The notes: generated by a model from the sequence alone, not told the origin. Counted from the first letter of the stretch, positions 24,880 to 33,802 are shown. The stretch is 64,000 nucleotides of DNA from JAXMHQ01 sp046346665 (GCA_046346665.1 JAXMHQ010000030.1:8480-72479), one strand, 5' to 3'. Numbers and translations are program-made.

Positions 24880-26765
24880 ATCTCCTGCTTGCCCTCATCC
24901 TGCTCCCGTTTCTCGCCGGTGCCGTTCTGTTTTTTGTCCGATCCGACCTGCTCCGGCGCGTCCTGGTCGGCGGGGTGGTTGCGGCGGTCTGCTTCCTCTC
25001 CATCGTGCTGGCCATGCAGCCGGTTCCGATGAACCTGTCGGAAATTCCCGTCAGCCGTCACGCATTGAACCTGGGAATGCTCGGGGTGGAACTCGCGATG
25101 GCGCTTTACGTGGTATTGGTCGGGCTCCGATGGAAGCGTCCGTTGATCGTGCTGCTGATGGTGCTGCAGGCGGGGGTGATGACGTGGTTCGAATGGACGC
25201 AAGGCGGCAAACTGGAGGCGGGGAACGATCTTTTTGTCGACAAGTTTTCGGTGATCATGGCGTTGATCAACGGGATTGTGGGTGGCGGTATTTGCCTGTA
25301 TGCGCTGGGTTACATGCGGGAATACCACGAGTCGGCCCACTCGGACGTGCCGGACCGGCGCCCGCTGTTCTTTGCGCTGCTGTTTGTGTTCATGGGCGCG
25401 ATGTTCGGCCTGGTGTTTGCCAATAATCTTACGTGGCTCTTTTTGTTCTGGGAGATGACCACGCTGTGTTCGTTCCTGCTGATTGGTTACACGAAGACAA
25501 AGGAAGCCCGGCGCAACGCGCAGCGCGCGCTTGTGATGAACCTGGCGGGCGGACTCGCCTTTGCCCTGGCGATCGTCTGGCTGCAACGCCAGGCGGGAAC
25601 CATCGAATTGCAGGCGCTGATCGGATCCGAAAAATCCCTCGTGCTGCTGCCCGCCGTGTTGCTCTGCTTCGCGGGAATTACAAAATCCGCCCAACTGCCG
25701 TTCTCGAGCTGGCTGCTGGGCGCGATGGTGGCCCCGACGCCGGTGTCGGCGCTGCTGCATTCGAGCACAATGGTGAAGGCGGGTGTTTACCTCGTCCTGC
25801 GCATGGCCCCGGTGGTCACCGGCACGCGCGCGGGCATGATGGTCGCCCTGGTCGGCGCCGTGACCTTCGTGGTGGGATCGCTGGCCGCCATCACCGCGAG
25901 CGACGCCAAGCGCGTCCTGGCCTGGTCCACCGTGGCGAATCTCGGCCTGATCGTCCTGTGCGGCGGGATCGGCACTGCGGAAGCCGTCTGGGCGGGCGTG
26001 CTGATGATCATTTTTCACGCCCTGGCGAAGTGCCTCCTGTTTCTCTGTGTCGGGGTGGTGGAACACAAGATTCACAGCCGCGACATCGAATCGATGTGCG
26101 GCCTGGTGGCGCGCATGCCGCGGGTGGCGGTGATGATGTTGATCGGGATGGCGGGCATGTTCCTCGCGCCGTTTGGCATGTTGATCAGCAAATGGGCGGT
26201 GTTGAAGGCCGTGGTGGACGCCAGCCCGATGATGTCGGTGTTCATCGTCTTCGGCAGTTCGGCCACGTTGTTTTTCTGGGTGAAATGGATGGGCAAACTC
26301 CTGGAAGCCGGCGACTCGCCCGAGCGGATCCGCCATGAACTCGTCCTCGGCGAATCCATCGCGCTCTACGGCCTGGCGGCGGCGACGTTCCTGGCGTGCC
26401 TGTTGTTCCCGCTGATCTCGGCCCGGCTGATCGTGCCCTACGTCGACGCCGTCTACGGCCAGTCCGCCACGCTGGCGCAGGGGAACGTTTACATCATGAC
26501 CGCCATGATGGTGCTGGTGATGCTGTTCCCTGTCACCCTGCTGCGCATGGGCAGGGGCGTGCGGGTCACCGATGCGTATCTCGGCGGCGCGAACGTCAGG
26601 GGTAACACCGGATTCCTCGGCTCCGCCAACCAGGTCCAGGCCGTGTCCATCGGCAATTATTATCTCGGCTCGCTGCTCAGTGAATCCTGGCTGTCGCGCT
26701 GGGGCGTGATCGGCTGCGCCGCGCTGCTGGCCGTGATGCTGGCGATGGCGATGAAACTTTTATGA
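24876..26765 (+). CDS. echA: Ech-type hydrogenase, ion-translocating subunit EchA (NuoL/MrpA-like)
   Basis: 629 residues with about 15 predicted TM segments, homologous to the NuoL/M/N and Mrp antiporter subunits. Typical features are FLFWEMTTLCSFLLIGY (a glutamate in TM5), the lysine in GITKSAQLPFSSWLLGAM, and STMVKAGVYLVLR with the family lysine. It should move H+ or Na+ across the inner membrane. The ribosome site GGAGG is 9 bp upstream of ATG. It is the first gene of a tightly packed six-gene operon and overlaps echB by 4 bp. Confidence 0.9.
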   Translation: MNLLLALILLPFLAGAVLFFVRSDLLRRVLVGGVVAAVCFLSIVLAMQPVPMNLSEIPVSRHALNLGMLGVELAMALYVVLVGLRWKRPLIVLLMVLQAGVMTWFEWTQGGKLEAGNDLFVDKFSVIMALINGIVGGGICLYALGYMREYHESAHSDVPDRRPLFFALLFVFMGAMFGLVFANNLTWLFLFWEMTTLCSFLLIGYTKTKEARRNAQRALVMNLAGGLAFALAIVWLQRQAGTIELQALIGSEKSLVLLPAVLLCFAGITKSAQLPFSSWLLGAMVAPTPVSALLHSSTMVKAGVYLVLRMAPVVTGTRAGMMVALVGAVTFVVGSLAAITASDAKRVLAWSTVANLGLIVLCGGIGTAEAVWAGVLMIIFHALAKCLLFLCVGVVEHKIHSRDIESMCGLVARMPRVAVMMLIGMAGMFLAPFGMLISKWAVLKAVVDASPMMSVFIVFGSSATLFFWVKWMGKLLEAGDSPERIRHELVLGESIALYGLAAATFLACLLFPLISARLIVPYVDAVYGQSATLAQGNVYIMTAMMVLVMLFPVTLLRMGRGVRVTDAYLGGANVRGNTGFLGSANQVQAVSIGNYYLGSLLSESWLSRWGVIGCAALLAVMLAMAMKLL

Positions 26766-27619
26766 GCCCCTGGATGCGATTGCTGCTGTATCTCGTGGCC
26801 GCCCCCGTGGTGGGCGGCGTGCTGGCGGGCTGGGACCGGCGCATCACCGCGCGGATGCAATCGCGCCAGGGTCCGCCCATCCTGCAGCCGTTCTACGATG
26901 TCTGGAAACTCTGGCACAAGGAAACCCTGGTCGTCCGGCGCTCGCAGAATTTTTACATCGGCTTCTTCCTGCTCCTCGTGATCTTCACCGGCGCGCTTTT
27001 CTTCGCCGGGTCCGACCTGCTCCTGGTGATTTTCGCGCTGACGCTGGCGGCGATCTTCTTCGTCCTGGGCGCCTACACGGCCAGTTCGCCGTACAGTTTC
27101 ATCGGGGCGGAACGCGAATTGATCCAGATGATGGCCTACGAACCGATGGTGCTGCTGACGGCGATCGGGATGTACATGGTGACGAAAAGTTTCGCGGTGG
27201 ACGACATCGCGAGCCACCCGGGTTTGCTAGTGCTGGCGTTGCCGGGAATCTTCCTGGGTTTTCTCTACACGCTGGAGATCAAGTTCCGCAAATCGCCGTT
27301 CGACCTCTCGTCGTCGCACCACGCGCACCAGGAGTTGGTGAAGGGGATCACGACCGAGTTTTCCGGGCGCGCGCTGGCGATGATCGAGGTGGCGCACTGG
27401 TATGAGAACGTGTTTTTGCTGGGCTGGATTTACCTGTTCTTCGCGTCGGTGCCGGCGCTGGGCGTGGCGGTGTCGCTCGCGGTGTTCGGGTTTGTGATCC
27501 TGGTGGACAACGTGTTTGCGCGGCTCAAGTGGCAGACGGCGCTGAAGAGCGCGTGGCTGGTGGCGGCCGTGCTTGGTTTTGGAAACATCCTGGTTCTTTC
27601 ACTGCTGCATCCCCGCTGA
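26762..27619 (+). CDS. echB: Ech-type hydrogenase membrane anchor EchB (NuoH-like)
   Basis: 285 residues. The NuoH signature DRRITARMQSRQGPPILQPFYDVWKL is at the N-terminus, and ERELIQMMAYEPMVLL plus EIKFRKSPFDLSSSHHAHQELVKG follow. There are about eight TM segments. In Ech and complex I this subunit joins the hydrophilic arm to the pump and carries the conserved glutamates of the E-channel. Overlap of 4 bp with echA implies translational coupling. Confidence 0.93.
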   Translation: MSPWMRLLLYLVAAPVVGGVLAGWDRRITARMQSRQGPPILQPFYDVWKLWHKETLVVRRSQNFYIGFFLLLVIFTGALFFAGSDLLLVIFALTLAAIFFVLGAYTASSPYSFIGAERELIQMMAYEPMVLLTAIGMYMVTKSFAVDDIASHPGLLVLALPGIFLGFLYTLEIKFRKSPFDLSSSHHAHQELVKGITTEFSGRALAMIEVAHWYENVFLLGWIYLFFASVPALGVAVSLAVFGFVILVDNVFARLKWQTALKSAWLVAAVLGFGNILVLSLLHPR

Positions 27620-27622
27620 CCT

Positions 27623-28597
27623 ATGTCCGGATTCTCCAAATCACCCTGGATCATTCACTACGACGCTTCGAGCTGCAACGGGTGCGACATCGAGACGCTG
27701 GCGTGCCTGACGCCGATGTTCGACGTGGAACGGCTGGGCGTGGTGAACACGGGCAACCCGAAGCACGCCGATATTTTCCTCGTCACCGGCGCGGTGAACG
27801 AACAGAGCCGCGATGTGATCCGGAATATTTACCACCAGCTTCCCGAGCCCAAGGTGGTGATCGCGGTCGGGATCTGCGCCGCCACGGGCGGCATCTTCGC
27901 CGAGTGCTACAACATCTCCGGCGGCGTGGACAGCGTGATCCCGGTGGATGTCTACGTGCCGGGCTGCGCTGCGCGGCCGGAGGCGATCATCGACGGGGTG
28001 GTGCAGGGCCTCGGCGTGCTGGAACGCAAGCAGAAGGAGATGGAGGCGATCAAGAACTCGCTCGACAAGGTGCAATACCAGCGCGCGTCGAAGTCGGATG
28101 CGCCTGAGATCCTCGCGTTGCAGAAGATCGCCTACCGCACCGAGGAGGAAATTTACGGGCCGGACAGCCTGCCGGCGATGGTGCAGACGCTGGAGGATCT
28201 GGAAAATGAATTCGATCGCCGTCCCGACCGCGAGGCGCACGTGCTCGGCGCGCGCGGCAGCCAGGGCGACGTGGCGGGCGACCCGGATCATTTCGTGTTT
28301 TTGAAAGCCGTGGTGAACGGAAAGATCATCGGGGCCGTGCGCGGTTTCGTGGTGGAAGACACCGCCTACCTGAGCCGCGTGATTGTGCATCCGTATTTCC
28401 GGAACCGCGGGATCGGGCGGCGGCTGACGGAGGAGATCGAGAAGGCGTTTGCGAAGACGGCGCGGTTCGAGATCTTCACGGGGCACCGGAGCGAATCGAA
28501 TTTGCGCCAGTTCAAGAAGCTCGGCTATTCCGAATTCAAGACGGAACCTTTCACGCCCGCGATCACGTGGGTTTACCTGGAGAAACGACGGTCATGA
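27623..28597 (+). CDS. echC: Ech hydrogenase small subunit EchC fused to a GNAT acetyltransferase
   Basis: 324 residues in one uninterrupted frame. Residues 1-145 are a NuoB-like small subunit binding the proximal [4Fe-4S] cluster through C18, C21, C85 and C115 (SSCNGCDIE, VGICAATGG, VPGCAARPE). Residues about 150-324 form a GNAT domain. It begins YQRASKSDAPEILALQKIAY, has the acetyl-CoA loop VHPYFRNRGIGRRL (about 256-268) and ends FTGHRSESNLRQFKKLGYSE. Known EchC proteins stop after the NuoB domain at about 145-150 residues, so the fusion is unusual. echB lies 3 bp upstream, and echD overlaps the end by 4 bp. The acceptor of the acetyl group cannot be inferred. Confidence 0.92.
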   Translation: MSGFSKSPWIIHYDASSCNGCDIETLACLTPMFDVERLGVVNTGNPKHADIFLVTGAVNEQSRDVIRNIYHQLPEPKVVIAVGICAATGGIFAECYNISGGVDSVIPVDVYVPGCAARPEAIIDGVVQGLGVLERKQKEMEAIKNSLDKVQYQRASKSDAPEILALQKIAYRTEEEIYGPDSLPAMVQTLEDLENEFDRRPDREAHVLGARGSQGDVAGDPDHFVFLKAVVNGKIIGAVRGFVVEDTAYLSRVIVHPYFRNRGIGRRLTEEIEKAFAKTARFEIFTGHRSESNLRQFKKLGYSEFKTEPFTPAITWVYLEKRRS

Positions 28598-28974
28598 GCG
28601 AATCCATCGAAATCATCCCCATGGAATCCCTGCGGGAGCGCGCCCGTGGTTTCCGCGAGCAGGGCTGGCGGCTGGTGCAGATCAGCGCGACGCGGCTGCC
28701 GGACCAGGTGGAGCTGACTTACAGTTTCGACCGCGGGGGCGAGATGAAGAACCTGCGGTTTTCCGCGGCGCCGGTGGAGACGCGGGTGCCGAGCATCAGC
28801 CCGGTTTACGGCTGTGCGATTCTTTACGAGAATGAAATCCACGATTTGTTCAACGTGCAGGTGGAGGGGTTGACGGTGGATTTCAAAGGCAACCTTTACA
28901 AGACCGCGATCAAGTTTCCGTTCGGCTCCACGAAGGCGCCCTGCGCGAAACCGGCCGGCACGGCGGCTTCCTGA
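28594..28974 (+). CDS. echD: Ech hydrogenase subunit EchD (NuoC-like)
   Basis: 126 residues from ATG 28594, overlapping echC by 4 bp. LTYSFDRGGEMKNLRFSA and YENEIHDLFNVQVEGLTVDF resemble the complex I 30-kDa family, the latter being its E-x-x-DLF signature. It is a structural subunit with no cofactor. The start is chosen from the overlap; an upstream ATG (28567) lies within echC. Confidence 0.85.
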   Translation: MSESIEIIPMESLRERARGFREQGWRLVQISATRLPDQVELTYSFDRGGEMKNLRFSAAPVETRVPSISPVYGCAILYENEIHDLFNVQVEGLTVDFKGNLYKTAIKFPFGSTKAPCAKPAGTAAS

Positions 28975-28979
28975 TTTTT

Positions 28980-30056
28980 ATGGCACGCACCGTCATTCCC
29001 TTCGGCCCCCAGCACCCGGTCCTGCCGGAACCCATCCACCTCGACCTCGTCGTCGAGGACGAAAAGGTCGTCGAGGCGCGGCCGTCGATCGGGTTCATCC
29101 ACCGCGGCCTCGAGCAGCTTGCGGAGAAAAAGGATTACGTGGAGTTCGTGTATGTCGCCGAGCGCATCTGCGGCATCTGCAGTTTCATTCACGGGCAGAC
29201 CTATTGCCAGGGGGTGGAGACGCTGATGAACATCGCGGTGCCGCCCCGCGCGCTTTACCTGCGCACGATCTGGGGCGAACTGTCGCGGCTGCACAGCCAC
29301 CTGCTCTGGCTCGGGCTGATGGCAGACGGCATGGGGTTCGAAAGCCTGTTCATGCACTCGTGGCGCGTCCGCGAGCGCATCCTCAACATCATCGAAGCCA
29401 CCACCGGCGGCCGCGTCATCTTCGGCTCCTGCAAAGTCGGCGGCGTGCGGCGCGACCTCGATGCCGACATGCTCAAGGCGCTGCCCGCCGAACTGGATGG
29501 AATCGAGAAGGACATGCGCGAGATCGTGAAGGTGTTCCTCGACGACAATTCCGTGAAAGCCCGCCTGTGCGGCGTCGGGGTGCTGACAAAGGACGAAGCC
29601 TACGACCTCGGTTGCGTGGGGCCGATGCTCCGGGCCAGCGGCGTGTCGCAGGACATGCGCAGCCTGGGCTACGCGGCGTTCAAGGACATCCCCGTCGAGC
29701 CGGTGGTGCGCACGGAAGGTGATTCCTATGCGCGGTGCGCAGTGCGTTGCGAGGAGTTGTTCCAGTCGGTCGCCATCATCCGCAAAGCGCTGGCCGCGCT
29801 GCCCGCCGGCGAGATCGCCGTCAAGGTCGCCGGCAATCCCACCGGCGAAACCATCACGCGCACCGAACAGCCCCGCGGCGAAGTGGTGTATCACCTGAAA
29901 GCCAACGGATCGAAAAACCTCCAGCGTTTCCGCGTCCGCACCCCGACGTTCGCCAATCTGCCGGCAATGCTGAAGGTGCTGCCGGGCTGCGAACTGGCCG
30001 ATGTCCCGATGATCGTTCTCACCATCGACCCCTGCATCAGTTGCACGGAAAGGTAA
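28980..30056 (+). CDS. echE: Ech hydrogenase [NiFe] large subunit EchE
   Basis: 358 residues. Both pairs of Ni-binding cysteines are present: ERICGICSFIHG (C64, C67) and IDPCISCTER (C352, C355). This distinguishes it from NuoD, which has lost them. The protein ends three residues after the last cysteine, so there is no C-terminal extension for a maturation protease to remove, as described for CooH/Ech-type enzymes. It should bind the NiFe(CN)2CO site and exchange electrons between H2/H+ and EchC. The insertion chaperone HypA is encoded upstream. Confidence 0.95.
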   Translation: MARTVIPFGPQHPVLPEPIHLDLVVEDEKVVEARPSIGFIHRGLEQLAEKKDYVEFVYVAERICGICSFIHGQTYCQGVETLMNIAVPPRALYLRTIWGELSRLHSHLLWLGLMADGMGFESLFMHSWRVRERILNIIEATTGGRVIFGSCKVGGVRRDLDADMLKALPAELDGIEKDMREIVKVFLDDNSVKARLCGVGVLTKDEAYDLGCVGPMLRASGVSQDMRSLGYAAFKDIPVEPVVRTEGDSYARCAVRCEELFQSVAIIRKALAALPAGEIAVKVAGNPTGETITRTEQPRGEVVYHLKANGSKNLQRFRVRTPTFANLPAMLKVLPGCELADVPMIVLTIDPCISCTER

Positions 30057-30057
30057 T

Positions 30058-30387
30058 ATGGGCTATTTCGAAATGTCCCGGCTGGCATTGAAGTGGGCGC
30101 TCACAAAGCCCCCGACGAGCCGCTATCCCTTTGAACCGCGCAAAGCGATCACCGGATCGCGCGGCCAGCTTATCTTCACCAAGGACGGCTGCGTCTACTG
30201 CAACGTCTGCGCGAAAAAATGCCCCACCGGCGCCCTGACCATCAATCGCGCCCAGAAAAAGTGGATGATCGACCGCCTTCGCTGCATCACCTGCGGCTAT
30301 TGCGTCGAAGCCTGCCCGAAAAAATGCCTCGAACTCGGCACCGGCCATGGAAATCCGGCCGTGACAAAGGACCGGGAAATCCACTGA
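30058..30387 (+). CDS. echF: Ech hydrogenase ferredoxin-like subunit EchF (NuoI-like)
   Basis: 109 residues. Two [4Fe-4S] motifs, CVYCNVCAKKCPTGAL and CITCGYCVEACPKKCLELG, carry all eight cysteines. It transfers electrons from reduced ferredoxin towards the small subunit. It starts 1 bp after the echE stop. Last gene of the six-gene operon. Confidence 0.93.
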   Translation: MGYFEMSRLALKWALTKPPTSRYPFEPRKAITGSRGQLIFTKDGCVYCNVCAKKCPTGALTINRAQKKWMIDRLRCITCGYCVEACPKKCLELGTGHGNPAVTKDREIH

Positions 30388-30389
30388 GC

Positions 30390-30527
30390 GCGGAATGCGC
30401 CATTCCGCACTCCGCATTCCGCACTTGAAGGTGGGGCGAGACTCCGTCGAGCCCTCTCTGAGATTTCAAATTTGAAATTTGAGATTTCACATCTAAAGTC
30501 AGGGCTCGACGGAGTCTCGCCCCACCG
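30390..30527. repeat. K2 arm, C pair and inner J pair
   Basis: GCGGAATGCGCCATTCCGCA (30390-30409) and ACTCCGCATTCCGCAC are followed by a C unit (30428-30455) and an inverted C unit (30501-30527). Between these is an inverted pair of J units (GAGATTTCAAATTTGAAATT). It lies between echF and the GltD-like gene. Confidence 0.8.
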
Positions 30528-30617
30528 CCTGCAAAAGCCTTCTTGATCTTCCACGATCTCAACGTTAGAATCGCTTCTCAACAACGCCCGGCGCATTGCC
30601 GGGTTCACTGACGTGTT

Positions 30618-32039
30618 ATGAGCGAAACACCGGTCGCCAGATCCACCAAGTACGCCTGGAGCGATGTTCCGCGAGTCGAACCCCCCAAGCGTCCGGCCTC
30701 GAATCGTGTCGCGGATTTTCACCGGGTTGAGATTCCCTACGATGAAGAGACGGCGAGCGTGCAGGCGAGCCGGTGCATTTTGTGTCCGACGCCGGTGTGC
30801 GTGGCGTGTTGTCCGCTGGAAGCGCCGTTGGTGGAACTGCTGCGGCTGACGGCGGACCGCCAGTTCACCGAGGCGGCCGAGTTGTTTTTCGCGAGTCACA
30901 ACATTCCCGAGATTGCCTCGCACACGTGCCTGGGTGGACGCCAGTGCGAGCGGGTTTGCGTGCTGGGCGACAAGACGGATCCCGTCCCGGTGCGGGCGAT
31001 CACGCGGTTCCTGCTCGATTACGGATGGAAACACGGGCTGGCCGAACCGGCGGTGGCTCCGTCGAAGGAACAATCCGTCGCGGTGCTGGGTTCCGGCATC
31101 GGCGGCCTGGTGGCGGCCGATGAATTATCGCGTCGGGGCTACGAGGTGACGGTGTTTGATTCGAGGCGCAACCCGGGCGGGCGGATGATGAACGGGCTGC
31201 CGGGATTCCGGATGGACACGGAGTTGGTGAAGCGCCGGATTGAACTGTTGAAGCAGCGGGGCATCCGGTTTCGGATGGGTGTGAATTTCGGGCAGGAAGT
31301 GAAGCTGTCGGATTTGCGCGGTCAATTCGACGCGGTGTTCCTGGGATTCGGGCGGGCGGAACCGGTGCCGCTGGACATTCCGGGCGGGCAATTGAAAGGG
31401 GTTCACGACGCGTATGCGTTCATGGCGGGGGACGCGTGCATCGATGAACCGGCCGTGGGCGTCGAGGTGCGCGGCAAACGCGTGGTGGTGCTCGGCGCGG
31501 GAGACACGGCGATGGATGCCTTGCGCATGGCGATCCGTTACGGCGCGGCAGAGGCGGTGTGTGTGTATCGACGCGACAGCGCCAACCTGCCGGCCGATGC
31601 CGAGGAATACGCCAATGCGGTCGAGGAAGGCGCGCGCTTTCTTTTCCTGAGCCAGCCGGTGGCCCTGCTGGGCAGCCCATCCGGCCGGGTCAACGCCATC
31701 CGCTGCCGCCGCGTGGAACTTGTGACCGACCCGGGAGCGCTCCGGCCCGAGGCGCGGTCGCTGCCGGACGCCGATTTTGAAATTCCGGCCGACGTCGTGC
31801 TGGTGGCCTACGGCTTCACCGCGCCGCGGCTCCCGGCGTTCGACGATTTTCAACGCGTCACCGCCGACGCCCAGGGGCGCGTCGAGGTGGACGAGAATCG
31901 CATGACCAGTTTGCCGGGTGTGTTCGCGGGCGGATCACTCGTGCGCGGCCCCGTGCCGCTGGTGGAAGTGGTCCGGGACGCGCGCAATGCAGTCGCGTCC
32001 ATGGATCGCTACCTGAAAACCCGCCGGGCGGCCCCGTGA
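30618..32039 (+). CDS. NAD(P)H-dependent FAD/FeS oxidoreductase, GltD/NfnB-like
   Basis: 473 residues. The N-terminal cysteine region is CILCPTPVCVACCP and CLGGRQCERVCVLG, typical of the FeS domain in GltD, NfnB and dihydropyrimidine dehydrogenase. The FAD motif is VLGSGIGGLVAADEL (about 156-170). The NAD(P) motif is VVVLGAGDTAMDALR. The C-terminal SLPGVFAGGSLVRGPVPLVEVVRDAR completes the fold. No partner (GltB or NfnA) is nearby. Its place 230 bp after the hydrogenase genes, same strand, suggests a link between NAD(P)H and the low-potential electron pool, but a repeat cluster separates them and a separate promoter is possible. Confidence 0.88.
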   Translation: MSETPVARSTKYAWSDVPRVEPPKRPASNRVADFHRVEIPYDEETASVQASRCILCPTPVCVACCPLEAPLVELLRLTADRQFTEAAELFFASHNIPEIASHTCLGGRQCERVCVLGDKTDPVPVRAITRFLLDYGWKHGLAEPAVAPSKEQSVAVLGSGIGGLVAADELSRRGYEVTVFDSRRNPGGRMMNGLPGFRMDTELVKRRIELLKQRGIRFRMGVNFGQEVKLSDLRGQFDAVFLGFGRAEPVPLDIPGGQLKGVHDAYAFMAGDACIDEPAVGVEVRGKRVVVLGAGDTAMDALRMAIRYGAAEAVCVYRRDSANLPADAEEYANAVEEGARFLFLSQPVALLGSPSGRVNAIRCRRVELVTDPGALRPEARSLPDADFEIPADVVLVAYGFTAPRLPAFDDFQRVTADAQGRVEVDENRMTSLPGVFAGGSLVRGPVPLVEVVRDARNAVASMDRYLKTRRAAP

Positions 32040-32102
32040 GCCGCCTCCGCGGCGTCATGCTGTCCTCTTGAACCCGTCCGCCTTTGTCTGCATGGCTAAG
32101 GA

Positions 32103-32268
32103 TGAATGGATTCCTGGATCAATGGATAAATGGGGGGACTGACGCGCGGAATCATCCATCAATCCATCAATCCATTGATCCAACAATCCTCACGGCTCCG
32201 GTCAGGGCTCGACGGAGTCTCGCCCCACCTTGAATCCGTGTCCATCCGTGTCCATCCGTGGTTAAGCC
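32103..32268. repeat. B pair followed by C and A right-half units
   Basis: GGATGAATGGATTCCTGGAT (32100-32119) faces ATCCATCAATCCATCAATCC (about 32154-32175). Then come a C unit (to 32231) and an A unit (CCGTGTCCATCCGTGTCCAT, to about 32268). This is the same order, inside to outside, as the right half of the nest at 42.4-42.8 kb. Confidence 0.8.
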
Positions 32269-32349
32269 TTTTTGCGTCGAGTCGGGGTGGCGGCTGAGAA
32301 TCGTCTTGATCGGGAGGGGAATTTCGCGGATCTTCTTCGGCCTCCGGGG

Positions 32350-32424
32350 GCGCGCTTAGCTCAGCGGTAGAGCACTTCCTTCACACGGAAGGGGTCGCAG
32401 GTTCAAACCCTGCAGCGCGCACCA
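32350..32424 (+). tRNA. tRNA-Val (anticodon CAC)
   Basis: 75 nt including encoded CCA. The acceptor stem GCGCGCT / AGCGCGC, the D arm (GCTC...GAGC), the anticodon stem CTTCC / GGAAG with loop TTCACAC, and the T arm GCAGG-TTCAAAC-CCTGC all pair. The anticodon CAC reads GUG. A T-rich run follows immediately and probably terminates it. Confidence 0.97.
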
Positions 32425-32506
32425 TTTTTCAGTTTTTTTCGCATCCCAAAAACAAAGCGGCTCCAGGCCGTTGTCAGCCTGGAGCCGAGCAAGCAGGATC
32501 CGCAAA

Positions 32507-33631
32507 TCAGAGTTTCAACCGGCTCCGAATTTTCGCCAGCAGCCGGGGGCCGATGCCTTTGACTTTGGCCAGCTCATCCAGGGAACGGAACGGGCGCCTG
32601 GCGGCGATTTCCGCCGCGGCTTTCTTCGGCAATCCCTTGACGGCCGCGAGTTCCTCCGGTGTCGCGCTGTTAACAGAAACCGCCTTCGAATCGATCGATG
32701 CTGTAGTCTTCGCAATCGCCGGGGCCGGGCTCGGCGCAGCTGCAGGCGTGGGCGCGGGTGCAGGCACTGCCGCTCGGACGGGTGCAGGCGCCGGTGTGCG
32801 CACGGGTGCGGGCGCGGCAGGCGCTGCCGCGGCGGGTGCGGCGGGTGCGGCGGCGCGCAGCGGCGCGTCCATCGTCAGCGGTGCGCTGAAATTTGCAAAA
32901 TCACGCGTCACAAATCCGAGCGGCGTCCACTCGCGCAGCATCAGCACCATGTTCCAGGTGCCCGCCGGCGGCGCGGAGAACGGCAGGTCATGCGATTGCC
33001 CGCCGATTCCTGTCTGTCCGGCGATTGATCCCAGTTGAATTCCGGCCACGGGGACGCCGCCGAAACGGCCCCCGCGATAAATCTCCGGCAAGGCCCAAAG
33101 TTCCAGGGACAACGTCCCGCTCAGGTTGGCGAGGTCGCGCGGATTCTCGATCCGTTCCACGTCAATCGTCACGCGGCCGCCGTGGATGCGGTATCCGACG
33201 TTGCCGGCGAAGCGGGGCAGGCAGAATTGTTCGCGGTGCGGGTAGACGCCGAGATCGTGGACTTCGTCGGGTTGTCCGGACGATTTGCTGACGAGGGCGA
33301 GCGACAGGAGATGGTCGCCGGTCCCGGCGGGGAGCATCGCCCAGCCGGCCGTTTCGAAGCTTTCCACTTCGTCCGCGATCTCGCCCATCGGCGGCAGGAG
33401 AAATTCCGCCACAAAAATTCCGGAGACCGGCTCCGGCCACTTCGGCGCCGTTTTGTGAGCCCACAGTTGCAGGGCCCAGGAACGCTGATGCGCCGCGGGA
33501 TCCAGGACGGTGAAGAGCGCGTTCACCTGCACGCGGTCGCCGTCGAAGCGGTAGCCGTGCGCGCCGCCGAATTTCGCCAGCGGTTTTGAGGACGTTTTTA
33601 AAATCAATTGAGCCGGTTCGGATAAATTCAT
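32507..33631 (-). CDS. Protein with duplicated beta domains, Ala/Pro linker and ComEA-like helix-hairpin-helix tail
   Basis: 374 residues from ATG 33631 (MNLSEPAQLILK). The N-terminal 240 residues look like two copies of a beta-rich unit. The copies begin GYRFDGDRVQVNALFTVL and GYRIHGGRVTIDVERIE, each followed by LQLWAH / LELWALPE and a PAGTGDHLL / PAGTWNMVL strand. A low-complexity Ala/Pro region (about 255-320) follows. The C-terminus, VNSATPEELAAVKGLPKKAA...FRSLDELAKVKGIGPRLLAKI, is a ComEA-type double HhH that binds DNA in competence proteins. No signal peptide is evident, so cytosolic DNA or protein binding is possible. It converges on the tRNA gene. Confidence 0.75.
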   Translation of the reverse strand: MNLSEPAQLILKTSSKPLAKFGGAHGYRFDGDRVQVNALFTVLDPAAHQRSWALQLWAHKTAPKWPEPVSGIFVAEFLLPPMGEIADEVESFETAGWAMLPAGTGDHLLSLALVSKSSGQPDEVHDLGVYPHREQFCLPRFAGNVGYRIHGGRVTIDVERIENPRDLANLSGTLSLELWALPEIYRGGRFGGVPVAGIQLGSIAGQTGIGGQSHDLPFSAPPAGTWNMVLMLREWTPLGFVTRDFANFSAPLTMDAPLRAAAPAAPAAAAPAAPAPVRTPAPAPVRAAVPAPAPTPAAAPSPAPAIAKTTASIDSKAVSVNSATPEELAAVKGLPKKAAAEIAARRPFRSLDELAKVKGIGPRLLAKIRSRLKL

Positions 33632-33802
33632 CGACCCAAAAAACCGCAAGGCTTCCCGGGGGTCAATTCGGAACCCGGCCGGAACCATGAATTGTTTTCA
33701 TGCTAATCCACAACTCTGAGAAACGATCAGGATTCATTCGGGGTGGGGATGGCTTTCATTAAAGCTTTGACCAAATCGCATGCAATTGCTAAAGAAGGGC
33801 TC

